Shown one piece after another: positions 12,821 through 27,300 of a DNA stretch of 64,000 nt (positions are counted from its first letter, which is position 1; every line of letters begins with the position of its first letter). Location of the stretch: NCBI RefSeq assembly GCF_022201045.2, contig NC_068559.1:29209501-29273500 (forward strand). The letters run 5' to 3'. The position numbers were made by a program, and so were the translations under genes. The notes under the pieces are model-generated. The model was not told the origin of the DNA, made no database searches, and saw only the letters and a list, made by a program, of their open reading frames with translations. This DNA is from Citrus sinensis. Lineage: Eukaryota > Streptophyta > Magnoliopsida > Sapindales > Rutaceae.

Positions 12821-14538
12821 ATGATGCCGGCAAAACCTGATGAAAATCGGCAGTTAGACCGTGGTGCTCAGAGTGTCTCGCAATCAGCCATCTATTCCCA
12901 GCAGCCTTGGTGGAGTGGGACAGGAACTGGTGCCTCCTTAGCTGAAGCAGCAGCTTCTAAATCTTCAAGGGAACAACCAAATGGTTCTGTTGTAAATGGT
13001 GCCACCTATTCACAAGGTAATTTTTGCTTCCATGGTGTAGAATAAAGAAATATAGTATGGCAACTATATTGATGAAGGTTGGCTTTTCCATAACAGATGG
13101 GATTAATGGACAAGAACATGCGCATCTCAAACATATTCCATCCTCAACACCTCTAACTATGGGCGAACGCCTTGAACAAAATTCCCAAATGGAGCTAGTT
13201 GGTCACTCAATTGTAAGATCTTCTCCCCCTCTTCTTTACCCCCTAACCAAGCCACACATGGATGCACACAAATAGTTGTTAGCGCTCTTTGTTATTGTAG
13301 CAAATATAAGTGCATAGGACTTAGCCTTGTTTGCACGAGATGGTGATGTACCTAATTTTAATAAAATTTTCAGGTTTTGACATCATATCCATATACAGAT
13401 CCACAACATGTTGGAGTAATTACCCCCTATGTGCCACAAGTTATGGTATGCAATCTGCAGTCCCTTTCAAATTTTATAAATGTGTGAAAAAGAATGGTAG
13501 TTGGCAGGATAAACCTGTCAAGGTAGTTTGGGGAGGGTACTTTTGGTGTCCTGTCCATGTATTTAAAGAAATTATGTAAGTATCATGTTTTATATATAGT
13601 GTGTATGGTTATATATGTAGGGCGTGCATTGTGCTTGGATGATGTCTGTCTTTTAATTTATATCAAAGTTTTTAGCAGGTCATGGCATTCCTTTCTTTTC
13701 ATTTGAATTTTATCTCTAAGTAGTCAGCATTGTTAGCAGTTTAAAAACCTCTAGAAGGTGGGTCTGTTCAAAGTATCGATTTGTTAAATTTATTCTCAAG
13801 CATTTGGGTGAAAGATTGTTTTGTTGGGGGGCGGCAACCGAATCAACTTGGTTTTGGGCATTCAATAGAATTTTTGGGACTTAAGATTTTATCCCTTCTT
13901 TTTTATGCCAGATTCCTCCTCAGTTATATGGAATGCATCAAGCAAGAATGCCTTTGCCTCTCGAAATGGAAGAGGAGCCTGTTTATGTGAATGCAAAACA
14001 GTATAGAGGTATTTTGAGACGAAGACAGTCGCGTGCTAAGGCTGAGCTTGAAAAGAAAGTGATTAAAGCGAGAAAGGTAACCTTTCATTCTTTGAGAGGA
14101 GCAACTATTTTCTATAATAAAACTTTGCAAGGGCTAGATACCTATGCATTGTTTTCTCTACAGCCTTATCTTCATGAGTCCAGACATCAACATGCAATGA
14201 GAAGGGCTAGGGGTTGTGGAGGCCGTTTTCTCAATACTAAGCAGCTCAATGACAATGCTGCAAACTCTGCAGAAAAAGGTATGAATTCTGGTGCAGACGG
14301 TTCAAAGGGGTCCACCAATGGTACTGGTTCTGTGGACTCATCCATAGTTCAGCAAGAGAGGGCAATGGAGGAGAACGCGCACATGGAACACACTTCCTCC
14401 AATAGTAACAGTAATAACCGGAGTCTGCTATCAATGTACAATACATCTAGTGGAAGTGTGGAAGGGAACTTCCTGGGACAGCAGACGGGAAGCTTGCAGG
14501 GGAATGGGGCACCACGAGGGGCCCTTCCCGTTAAGTGA
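12821..14538 (+). CDS. NF-YA: Nuclear transcription factor Y subunit A (CBF-B/HAP2)
   Basis: The gene encodes the sequence-specific CCAAT-binding subunit of the NF-Y trimer, 307 residues. Coding exons are 12821-13016, 13097-13212, 13374-13445, 13912-14076 and 14164-14538, with phases that all close. The conserved core begins [19 protein letters not shown] (about residues 150-167), the A1 helix that binds NF-YB/NF-YC, and continues to the A2 DNA-binding part [20 protein letters not shown] (184-203). The N-terminus is Q/S-rich with the plant NF-YA PWW motif and a YPYTDP segment; the C-terminus is serine/asparagine-rich. The 87-base intron at 14077-14163 divides A1 from A2, is a multiple of three and has no stop in frame, so the reading frame runs through it. 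A miR169-like site lies in the 3' UTR. I did not assign an Arabidopsis clade. Confidence 0.95.
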
Positions 14539-14750
14539 AAGTGAAAGTTCCTTGACGTTGGAGGGGCACTCCATGATTGCTCTAACGGGTCTGATTTTAT
14601 CCAACCTTCTTAGTTTCAAATTTCTCTGCACAAGACTTCCGTTACTAGTCCGTCCTTCTAATGGGATGCTTTTCTTTGGTGCAGGCGAAGCTGGAGGTAT
14701 ACATGCCCTCCATTTCAGAATGGGGAAATCATCATTGGTGTGGTGGTCCT

Positions 14751-14771
14751 CAGGCAATTCATTCTTGGCTT
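14751..14771 (+). promoter_or_regulatory. Probable miR169 target site
   Basis: The sequence GGCAATTCATTCTTGGCT matches the complement of miR169 (GGCAAGTCATCCTTGGCT) at all but two of these 18 positions, and one of the two is a G:U pair. miR169 sites in the 3' UTR of NF-YA mRNAs are established in plants, and this one lies 213 bases after the stop codon, the expected setting. Confidence 0.85.
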
Positions 14772-14907
14772 TGCAAACTTGTGGTGGCTTTGGGTGAGAT
14801 GAGGAAGAAGAATACAGGGATGAAGATATAACGTTATCTTCATTGCTCTGCCTTTAGTCCCACATCTCGTCCATTCACCTTTCCTGTAAAAAAGAAGATA
14901 AAAAAAA

Positions 14908-14926
14908 GGGGGGGGGGGGGGGGGGG
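14908..14926 (+). repeat. G19 homopolymer
   Basis: Nineteen consecutive G bases follow seven A bases in the inferred NF-YA 3' UTR. Pure G runs of this length are rare in AT-rich plant DNA. It could be a real G-quadruplex-prone tract or an assembly or sequencing artefact. Confidence 0.9.
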
Positions 14927-15110
14927 AATGCTGTTAGTTTATGTATCTATTAATCAAGTAGGAAGTTGGGAATGTATTAAGCTTCTAGAAAAATCAAACA
15001 TTTGAATATTCTGAACAAATGTGTGAAGACTCCTTTGTTTGGAACTCAGAACGTGGCTTTATGTAACTGCTTTGTTTTCATGTATTATGTTAAATAAAGT
15101 GAAATCTGTT

Positions 15111-15649
15111 TCTCTGTGCCCCTCTTTTGGTCTTTTAATAGTTTTGTGCTCAGTCAGTGGAGTTGCCCGTACAAGCAAAGCTTTAGGACAGCAGTGGGGC
15201 AAAGCCAGGATATTGTTAGGGTGCCTTTATTTATTTTTTTGTAAAAAAAAAAGCCGGTACTGTATATTACTCTATGAATATACTGGGATTTAAATAGATT
15301 AGCAATTACTTATAATTTTCCTTCAATTTTTTTGTATTTTATTTATATAAATAGTTAATAAAAAAATGTGTATTTTATTTTTTAACGTTTGGCTAATTTA
15401 TTTTCAATCTATTTTACTTACTATTCGACTTTCATTATAATTTTTGTTTTTGTAATCTCATAATTGTTGAGTTTGGGCTTTAAGACTTAAATTATTTAGT
15501 TTAAAACAGGGCAAGGATAGATTATTAAATAAATTAAAAAGAGGGGAAAAAAACTGAAGATTTGAACGTGGGAAACAAAAGTATTTTCAGTGGGTATGAA
15601 ATTTATATGGTCCGTTTTAAGTTTGTTCGGAATGACAAGCTCATAAGTT
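15111..15649. other. Intergenic DNA after NF-YA
   Basis: AT-rich spacer between the NF-YA 3' UTR and the fold-back element. I see no coding frame, no clear repeat ends and no RNA gene. Confidence 0.5.
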
Positions 15650-16262
15650 ATTTGAGGGTAAAAACTCGTTTAGTCTTTATATTTTGAGGTTAGTACTTGT
15701 TTAATCTTTATATTTTTAAAAATACTTCAAAACATCTCTCTCGTTAAACTATTGACACTTCTGCCTTTATTTTTATTTTTTTTAGCTTACTTTTACAATA
15801 TTACCCTTTTTACAATATTGTTTCTTTTTTTGGACATTAATAAAAAATAAAATTGTCAATTAACCCCCAAATAAAATAAAAACAAAGAAAATATATATTA
15901 ATTTTTGTGAAAGATATGTCAAAATAATTTTAATTACTAATTTTTTGGAAACTAATAAAAAATTAATTTATTAACTCCTGGTGGAGTATTAAAAAAAATT
16001 AATATAAATTTTTTTGTTTCTATTTTACTTTTTTAGGTTAAATTGATAACTTAATTTTTCTTTTTATTAATGTCCAATAAAGAAGAAATATTATTGTATG
16101 AGGGTAATATTGTAAAAATGAGTTAAAAATAATAAAAAATAACAGTAAGGGTATCAATACTTACCGACAAGGACATTTTGAAATATTTTTAAAAATATAA
16201 AAATTAAATAAGTATTAACTTTAAAATATAAAAATTAAACGAGATTTTATAGTAACAAATTT
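15650..16262. mobile_element. Long fold-back element (about 250-bp inverted arms)
   Basis: The left arm starts near AAAACTCGTTTAGTC (15661) and runs through TTTACAATATTACCC to GGACATTAATAAAAA. Read on the other strand, the right arm gives the same order: AATCTCGTTTAATTTTTATA, TTTACAATATTACCC, GGACATTAATAAAAA. The arms pair over roughly 250 bases with perhaps 75-80% identity by eye, leaving a loop of about 100 bases. It encodes nothing. A MULE-like or fold-back MITE is most likely; no target-site duplication was established, so the borders are good to within about ten bases. Confidence 0.75.
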
Positions 16263-16429
16263 GTATATATAACAGTGAATGCGTTAGTTGCGCTTACAAT
16301 TGCCCGGCCATCCCGAGTCCGCGCTCCATAGATGTGAACTGAAGGAGACCGAAGTAACACGTCACGTATAATTGAAATGTGTCATTTCATCGGTGAATTA
16401 ATAGAAATAAACAGACAAGGATCTGGTTT

Positions 16430-16590
16430 AAGTTTGGGCAAGGCCGGGAGGCCCAGGCCCGAGAAAAAGGGAAGAGCCCGAACCAATCATTAGGGAAACC
16501 CTAGCTACTACTCCCCGGAGTCGTGTCATCCTCTTCTTCTTCTTTCTCTCTAGTGAGGCACTGTGTTGTTTTCAGCATGTGAGTTCGTAA
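16430..16590 (+). promoter_or_regulatory. Orphan promoter/leader of ribosomal-protein type
   Basis: The segment contains a site II element (GGCCCA at 16450-16455, the complement of TGGGCC), further GCCC-rich sequence, a telo-box (AAACCCTA at 16496-16503), a pyrimidine-rich leader (TCTTCTTCTTCTTTCTCTCT) and a strong donor (GTGAGT after CAGCAT at 16574-16579). This is the usual arrangement in plant ribosomal-protein and other translation-related genes. No coding sequence that fits was found downstream before the CCD1 scraps. It may be a gene remnant or the start of a non-coding transcript. Confidence 0.4.
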
Positions 16591-16986
16591 TGCTGGTTTT
16601 CAAAGCTTTTTAAGGCTAATTTATTTATGTTTTAGAACTCAAAAAAGAAGAAATGTTTTTGATGAACCCTTTTTGCATTTCTATGTGTGGTAATTAATTT
16701 TGAGCACCTGAGGGTCGGCCCATTTTTTCACATCCCCGTGATGAAATATTTAGTAATCCGAGCACGTGCATGAAGAATTGGTGCTCCCTTTGTTTTCTTG
16801 TAAAGGTTGAGGAACCAATGTTTCGTGCAAGGTTGATACTAGGCATTTTGAGGGATCTTCCCTTTTCGAAATTCAACTGTTTCTACATTTTGTTAAAATT
16901 TGGTCAAATTTTTTAACATCCCTGTCTCTCGTTGTTTATTATACTCTGAAGTGCTCGTCATTGAATTAACTTTTTCCTGAGGGGGT

Positions 16987-16987
<1 letters not shown>

Positions 16988-17023
<36 letters not shown>

Positions 17024-17024
17024 T
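16988..17024. repeat. AG microsatellite
   Basis: An interrupted (AG)n tract of roughly 37 bases in the spacer between NF-YA and the CCD1 cluster. Confidence 0.85.
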
Positions 17025-17559
17025 GTAAATGTGTAATTAATGTAAAACTGCCATTCATCCCGTTCTGATAATCTGAACATTTTTTAGCTTTTGGTTTCCA
17101 AACCCTCGGCCCTTGTGTTGAGCGGTTGCCAGACTACTAGCTAATGTCTAAAGTTTGGTTGTTCGGGTGAATATGAACATTTCACCTTCGACAGAAGCAA
17201 ACAATTTTTGTGAATTGAAGTTGATTTTGTTGTTCTTATCTTTTAACTGGGTCTGGGATTGGGAATTGGGAGGGGGATTAGTTGGCACTTGGCACTTGAC
17301 AGGGACCAGCACCAGCTCTCCTCCCGATTTCTTTGCTGTGGCGTGGCCATTTACTCTTTAGCATCGTAAATGAGATTGACATTAGCGCTAGGCAGCAGCA
17401 TGTGCGATTGATCTCTGTTAAGTGTCAGTATGGAGAGTCTAGTCCTTCTTTACCCTCTGGAAAACACAACCGTTCCTTTAGTTTCAGTTCATGATTCATG
17501 CAGATGACAACAACTTGCATTCTATGCAGATGACAATTTGACCACTGACCAATTAACAG

Positions 17560-17561
<2 letters not shown>

Positions 17562-17604
<43 letters not shown>

Positions 17605-17606
17605 AA
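17562..17606. repeat. T36-A9 homopolymer pair
   Basis: Thirty-six T bases followed by nine A. On the minus strand it is a 36-base A run just downstream of the relic CCD1 last exon. It could be a trace of a poly(A) tail or simple slippage. Confidence 0.85.
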
Positions 17607-17628
17607 GGCATCTGAAATTGCAAAATGA

Positions 17629-18106
17629 TATACAATTTTGCTCGCTCTTGAAGTTGTTCGATCCTGTGGTAAGTTTTGACTTTAAGATCCAACGGAACAT
17701 AGAATTATGTCGAGGAAAACAAAATAATAATAATAATAATAATAATGAGCGTCCGCGGCGCAAGGTAACGGTTACACATCAGAACGTGCAAAACTAAAAT
17801 AAAAAAAACTCACCAATAACTTACAAATTCAAGAATATGTGAGATCGGGCATTAGTACTGTATAAGTGAGTGGCATATATTAGTACTAATATACACTCTC
17901 TCATCAAGGAAACAACAACTAATCAAGTGTTGTACATACACTGCATGCTTAAAATGTTTGTGTCTTTATGAAACTTACTTATTCCACACGCATGTTCTTT
18001 ATCAAATGGGTGTCAAGATCATATTCATCATATCCTGCCACCTCACCGGTGCGATTTTTGAGTCACGACCAAACCTGACAAACTCGCCACTCGACCACTC
18101 CCGATT
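17629..18106 (-). pseudogene. Relic of a third CCD1 copy (exon 14 and exon 2 scraps)
   Basis: Two short pieces on the minus strand resemble CCD1 exons. At 17629-17668 the plus-strand text ACAATTTTGCTCGCTCTTGA followed by AGTTGTTC closely matches the last exon of the neighbouring CCD1 (EEQAKL-stop side), with a GAT insertion before the acceptor-like CCTGT. At about 18030-18106 GACCAAACCTGACAAACTCG with TTTTGAGT and GCCACT matches exon 2 of both CCD1 genes, nearer the 24.4-29.2 kb copy here. The pieces are only about 400 bases apart in the correct order, so exons 3-13 appear lost. No convincing exon 1 was found. Function is excluded. Confidence 0.65.
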
Positions 18107-19161
18107 GGAAGTTGGTGAGACTCTGGTTGTAACGATTCATACATCAACTCGACAATCAATTTCTTACGAAATCACTCGGTTTTAGGTTTACCGTCACCAT
18201 TCCATGCCCTGCTCCGACATAATATACAACGCTGATACCGCAGTAAAACCTCTTTCTAGTATTAGGATCAATTAACTTTATTATTATGAGGAGATCATAA
18301 CGCAATAGAGGCATAATTAAAAAAAAATTATTATTTTGACTTAATTATCCTTAGTGTAAATAATATAAAAATAAAATTGCACTACGTTAATAATTAATGT
18401 CAAATTTAATGTGTAAACGTTGATAAAAGAGATAGATATAGTTTTAAGAAATCAGTACATATATTTATATAATGTTGAGAATACACAAATCATCTTAATG
18501 ACCTAAGCATTTATATTTTTTTAATGTTTTCATCTGTATGTAAATTCTAAAAATACTATACAATGATTCGATAACAACTTTAAAGAATAAATCATAATTC
18601 CATACAACTTTAGAAAAATATTTTTCCTGTCCTAAAACATCAATGTAACAAAACAATATATTTTGCACCGTACAAGTAACTTTTAGTATGTAGAAATAAA
18701 TTTCTTAAGAAGAGATCTAGAAAATTATAACCTATTACAATATAAAATTTATTCTTATTTATCACTGACTCCAATCAAGATTAAATTTTTTTATAACTTC
18801 TTCAAAGTTATTTCTATACATAATATCCCTTTAGAAAAGTTTTACCATAGATTAGAGGAGTCAAGTGAAAATGCTAAGAATATCAAAATACAAATAATTA
18901 TTGAATATCCAATTAAATAAGTACATCCGTTTTAGCCAATCGGAAATTAAGCTTAAAAAACAGATAAAATAACTTCTTGGGGTGAGATAACTTGGTGGCA
19001 AAATTAATTACAAAACTCAAATATATTTTTCTTGTTACATCAGAGTTCTAATGCTCTACATAATGACATAACCCACAAACCCAACGCAGCTCGCGGAAGA
19101 GATTTTAGATTTATTCTATTTATCGCTCTGCTTTTACTTGTCACAAGGTCTCTGCCCACGA
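18107..19161. other. Intergenic DNA and CCD1-a 3' UTR
   Basis: The stretch is AT-rich with no supported gene. The last 100-150 bases before 19162 are probably the 3' UTR of the minus-strand CCD1 gene. A weak open frame at 17958-18185 overlaps the CCD1 relic and is not a gene. Confidence 0.5.
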
Positions 19162-23275
<4,114 letters not shown>

Positions 23276-24398
23276 GACTCTCTCTCTCTCTCTCTCTCTC
23301 TGACTCTCTCTCTGCGCGTCACACTGGATGCAACGGAGCCTGCTGTGCTTGTGTTGTTAGCTGGCTGATTTATTTATTTATTTATCTGCCTTGTCGTCTT
23401 GTTTGGTGAAGTTCGTATTGCCACACGTAGTGTCCTTTACGACCCACAGCAAAAGATAATATTTTTCGCATAAAAAAAAAAATAATAATATCCACGTATT
23501 TTTTACTAAATCGATGATTCCCTGTTACAAACACAATTATGAGTCGCCATTAGCCCCGTAATTGCAAAAGAAAATAGTTTACCAAAAACATGAAAACATA
23601 GCTTTTTTTTTTCAGAAAAAAAGATGAAAAAATAAATACACAATTTGTACAGTAATACGTCCGTATTTTCTTGTTCTTTTCCTTTTTCTTGATTTATTTT
23701 TTCTAGTTACGTTGTGATAATTAACTAATTATTGCGAAGAAACAATAACCTTTAATTTTACACAATTTAGTACACCACTTTTTAAACAATTAGAATAAAA
23801 ATTCATGACTCCTTGAGATTTATAACGGATAAGGTGATATGGAAGTGTGGAGTTAATTCATTTCCGCATCCTCAAATAATTCTCACAAAATCTAATTTAT
23901 ACTAGTGATGATCATTGATGTCTACTCCTATGGTGGGCAGTGAAAAATCTAGATTTTCGGGGAATGGCCCAAGGGCTATACGACCCTATTTCTGTAAAGG
24001 ATCCATAGTTTGGCGGCACGTGTAAGGCTTGTAATAACAAAACCACATGATATCTGTCGGTTCCGGGCCTGGTGAATTGTTGATATTGAGTATCATTCGA
24101 CCATTGACGCCTGATGGCGCTGGTGCTGGAATTTTGTCAATGCACTTACCGTGTGGGTAACGCCCAGCATAGAAAAAATACCACGAAATTGAAATACAAC
24201 TTTTAACCATAATTTCTTCTATTTGTGACGTTTCAGTTTCTGAACAATATCTCTCTCTTTGGACAAAGGTAAGTAAATACAGATGCTGAATCTTACATAC
24301 ACTTGGGTCACAGATCGTGGCAATTTATGATAGACAACTGAATCATCAAATTCAGAGTCCTCAGTCAATATGTTTTTGTTCTCTTCAACTTCACGTGA
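23276..24398 (-). promoter_or_regulatory. Spacer between the CCD1 genes (CCD1-a promoter side)
   Basis: This 1.1-kb gap must contain the promoter of copy a and the 3' UTR of copy b. It starts with a CT-rich tract (23277-23305) that is probably leader sequence of copy a. A short Cys-containing open frame (23986-24210) is listed separately. No transposon ends were seen. Confidence 0.5.
23986..24210 (-). CDS. Small hypothetical open frame (74 aa)
   Basis: The frame encodes MVKSCISISWYFFYAGRYPH followed by a middle PAPAPSGVNG and a C-terminus with WFCYYKPYTC. It has four cysteines, a slightly hydrophobic start and a proline-rich centre. I recognise no family. It lies between the CCD1 genes in a region of otherwise poor coding quality. 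It could be chance, a piece of an untraced exon, or a small secreted peptide; the first is most likely. Confidence 0.2.
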   Translation of the reverse strand: MVKSCISISWYFFYAGRYPHGKCIDKIPAPAPSGVNGRMILNINNSPGPEPTDIMWFCYYKPYTCRQTMDPLQK

Positions 24399-27300
24399 TC
24401 ACAGTTTGGCGAGTTCTTCAAGTTGCTCCTGTTTTAAAAGTTAGAAGAAGCAAATGAGTTCTCTGACTATGAGTTTGAATAATGTTCTTAATCAAAGTCC
24501 ACCTAGGCCGAAGCATCCATTTGAAAATAATTCAAAATCGAAAGCAAAATTTAGTTACACTAACCTCTGACAGAAAGATGCCATGGAACCCGTATGGAAC
24601 CCTATGAGGTAACTCTATAACTGCAACAGGATCTGCTGACATTGTCTTAGCATCAATTACATACACCGCTGATTTTCTGCATGTTCCGTAAATGAAATAT
24701 TAAATAGCTGAGTTCACTTATTGAATTGCAACTATAAATTAGAAAGAGAAAATTCTTCTAGCTAATAATTATTAGTGAGAGTAATACCCTGTATTCTCGT
24801 CGTGTACATGGAATATTAAGTAGCCGTCATCTTCTTCAGAAGTGGAACTAGGCTCTCGTGGAACAAACACAGCCTCTGAACCAAATCTACCAGGACCCAG
24901 GTCGAAGATGCCTTTAACATTTCCCCCAACTTCAAGCTTTGTTTTCCCCGTCTCCGGTTCAGCATGCAGATCAAATTTGATAAGCCCCGTGACCTTTGCT
25001 ATGTTCTCCAAAATGCTTCCATAAACATATCTCTGTTTCCTACATTCACCCAATTATAAGCAAAACTTCAGCTGAATTCAATTCCCATGTAATTGGCGCA
25101 CGGAGTCAAGGAATATTTGCTCTGATGCTTGTAGACATTATTATTCATAATTGCCAACAATAATAGAAGATACAGACCTGCCCATGTAGTGCTCGTTTAT
25201 CCTAGGAAAATCAACACACGCTGGTGACAGCTTCTTTTGAGAAGCTAGGCCAGTTTTCATATTGAACCGCATCTCATATCTGATTATAAAACATCAATTA
25301 GAAAAACCTTTGCAGTACAAAGAACTATGACAGAAAATAGGTCATCGATCTCCTACAGCTCAGTCGTCTGATCTTCAAGAGTTTCTTTAAGAGGCCCATT
25401 AAACATATCTAGATCGGGATTCCGTACGCGGCAAGTTATCAAAACAACTTCCTCCTCCTCCTCCTCCTCCCAAGCATTGGCTAAAAGAGATAGTTCTAAC
25501 AAAGTCAAAATGCATGCATGTAATCGGGAGAGGACTTCATGCATCAGCTTCTTGAAAACAAAAGAGATTATTCGTTTTCAGACAACCATCAATTACAATT
25601 ACCATAAAGATAATGCTCTTGTATTTAATCTCAAAATCAGACTCCAAACATGGTGCCACACAGAATTAGAAAAAAGTGCTAACCATGCTTAATCATTTTT
25701 TAAAAAAGTGTTCCTTATTTGAAATATCATGACTACCAATATTCATAAAGATAGTGTTGCATACATTTTGTTTCAGTAGATGGACAAAGAAATAATCAAG
25801 AACAGTACGCATTTACAAGAGCAAGTCAGACACACCATTATGGAATATATAGCAATTTGGAAGCTCAAACCATCTGATTTGGAGATCATCCCTCGCATAT
25901 CGTGGAAGTACACCAAAACGAGCTTTTATAGTTGGATCAAATGCATATATCAACTTGTTTTCTTTTACCATCTCCTGAAAATTGAAACATTATACATATG
26001 TGAAGATGAAAAACAGGGGATCGTCATTGTGCATAATTAATATAAACAGAATCCAATGCTTGAATGACTCCATAACATATCAATAGTGTAATCCTTGGAA
26101 ACTATTAAATAAAATTTTCTGGAAGGATTTTGAACTTGGTCCACAATTCCTCCACTTTCTGCATCAGGGAAGTGAATTTCAGTCATGCAAATTCCTGCGA
26201 GCTCTAAAAAGTTTCTGAATGTTGGCTTCCTTTACATACATATATGAACTCCACTCAATATTTACTATTATTACATAATTAGTACTAGGTTCCTCGAATA
26301 AATTTTTATATTGAAAGTTATTTGTTAGCTCTGAGAACATTAATTACTTGTGTCACATATTATATTCCCTGGACTCTGTAGATTAACAATTTTTTTTAAC
26401 ATCTAAGTAGATTAATATTCATGCTCTGGCACTTTTTAAACGTTTTCACAAAACCTTAAATCAAGCAACTATTCCATTGTGAATTCAAACAGCGCTAGCT
26501 TTTATAGTTTAATTTAATGCCCATCTGATTAAATTCTGTTGAAAATTTTCTCATTTCTTTATTAAGTCGCGCAACTTCGTTGGCACTTGTGACTTAAGTG
26601 TTGGTGCATTTCATTTACCAAGTGAAAAACAAAAGTGCAAGAATTAGAAAGTCCAACAGACCTTTTGTCTGAAACACATGGGAAGATCCAGGAAAATTGC
26701 ATAATTCTCAGTGATGGCAAAGTCGTGCATCATGATGGGGGCAGACATTGTTATAGGTACTGGGTCATGCATGAAACCATCCTTCGATATAACTCGGTAG
26801 GTGACATATGGAGGAGTTTGTGTATAACCAAATGTAAACATCTCGTCTGTATGCAGATATCTTGTGAATCATTCTTTTTCTGTGGGAAAATTTGGCTGAC
26901 AGGATTATTTTAAGGATATGGGTTTTACCAGTGTAAGGGTCAATCTTTGGATGTGCAGTGAAGGGATGATTTAATCGCTTATCATAATCCAGCATACCAA
27001 GCGTTTGCAGATCTCCATCTTTCAAAACTTTAAGAACATCTGCATAATGCAACAGGTTTAAGAATTTATATTCCCTCTAAAAGCAAGCAACAAGCTCCAT
27101 TAGAGAACACTATAAGGAATGAATAACACCGGAGAACATTGTCATAATTTATGGTCTCCATCAGACCCTCTGATTTCTCCAGAAAGTTAAAACAAAGAGA
27201 GAAGCAAGGTAAGCTTACAAGGTTTATCTATCTCGGAAAGAACCAGAAGTTTTCCATGGTGGTATATGAGAGCGGTATTACCTGGAAGAAAGTATTAGAT

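Larger units (their letters stand above)
14539..15110 (+). other. NF-YA 3' UTR
   Basis: This is the stretch after the NF-YA stop, inferred to be 3' UTR because it contains the expected miR169-type site and no other gene. It contains a 19-base G run (14908-14926) straight after an A run, and ends near AATAAA-like sequence (TTAAATAAAG at about 15088). Confidence 0.6.
16591..17628. other. Intergenic DNA with AG repeat and long T run
   Basis: No coding frame I can support. It holds an AG microsatellite (about 16988-17024) and a run of 36 T (17562-17597) followed by nine A. Seen from the minus strand the T run is a poly(A) tract lying just 3' of the relic CCD1 last exon. Confidence 0.5.

Noticed and set aside
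13933-14538. A 201-residue single open frame for NF-YA covering two exons
   Set aside because: It runs through an 87-base intron with good GT and AG borders; NF-YA family sequence [12 protein letters not shown] is restored only after splicing. Kept as a finding on retention, not as the gene.
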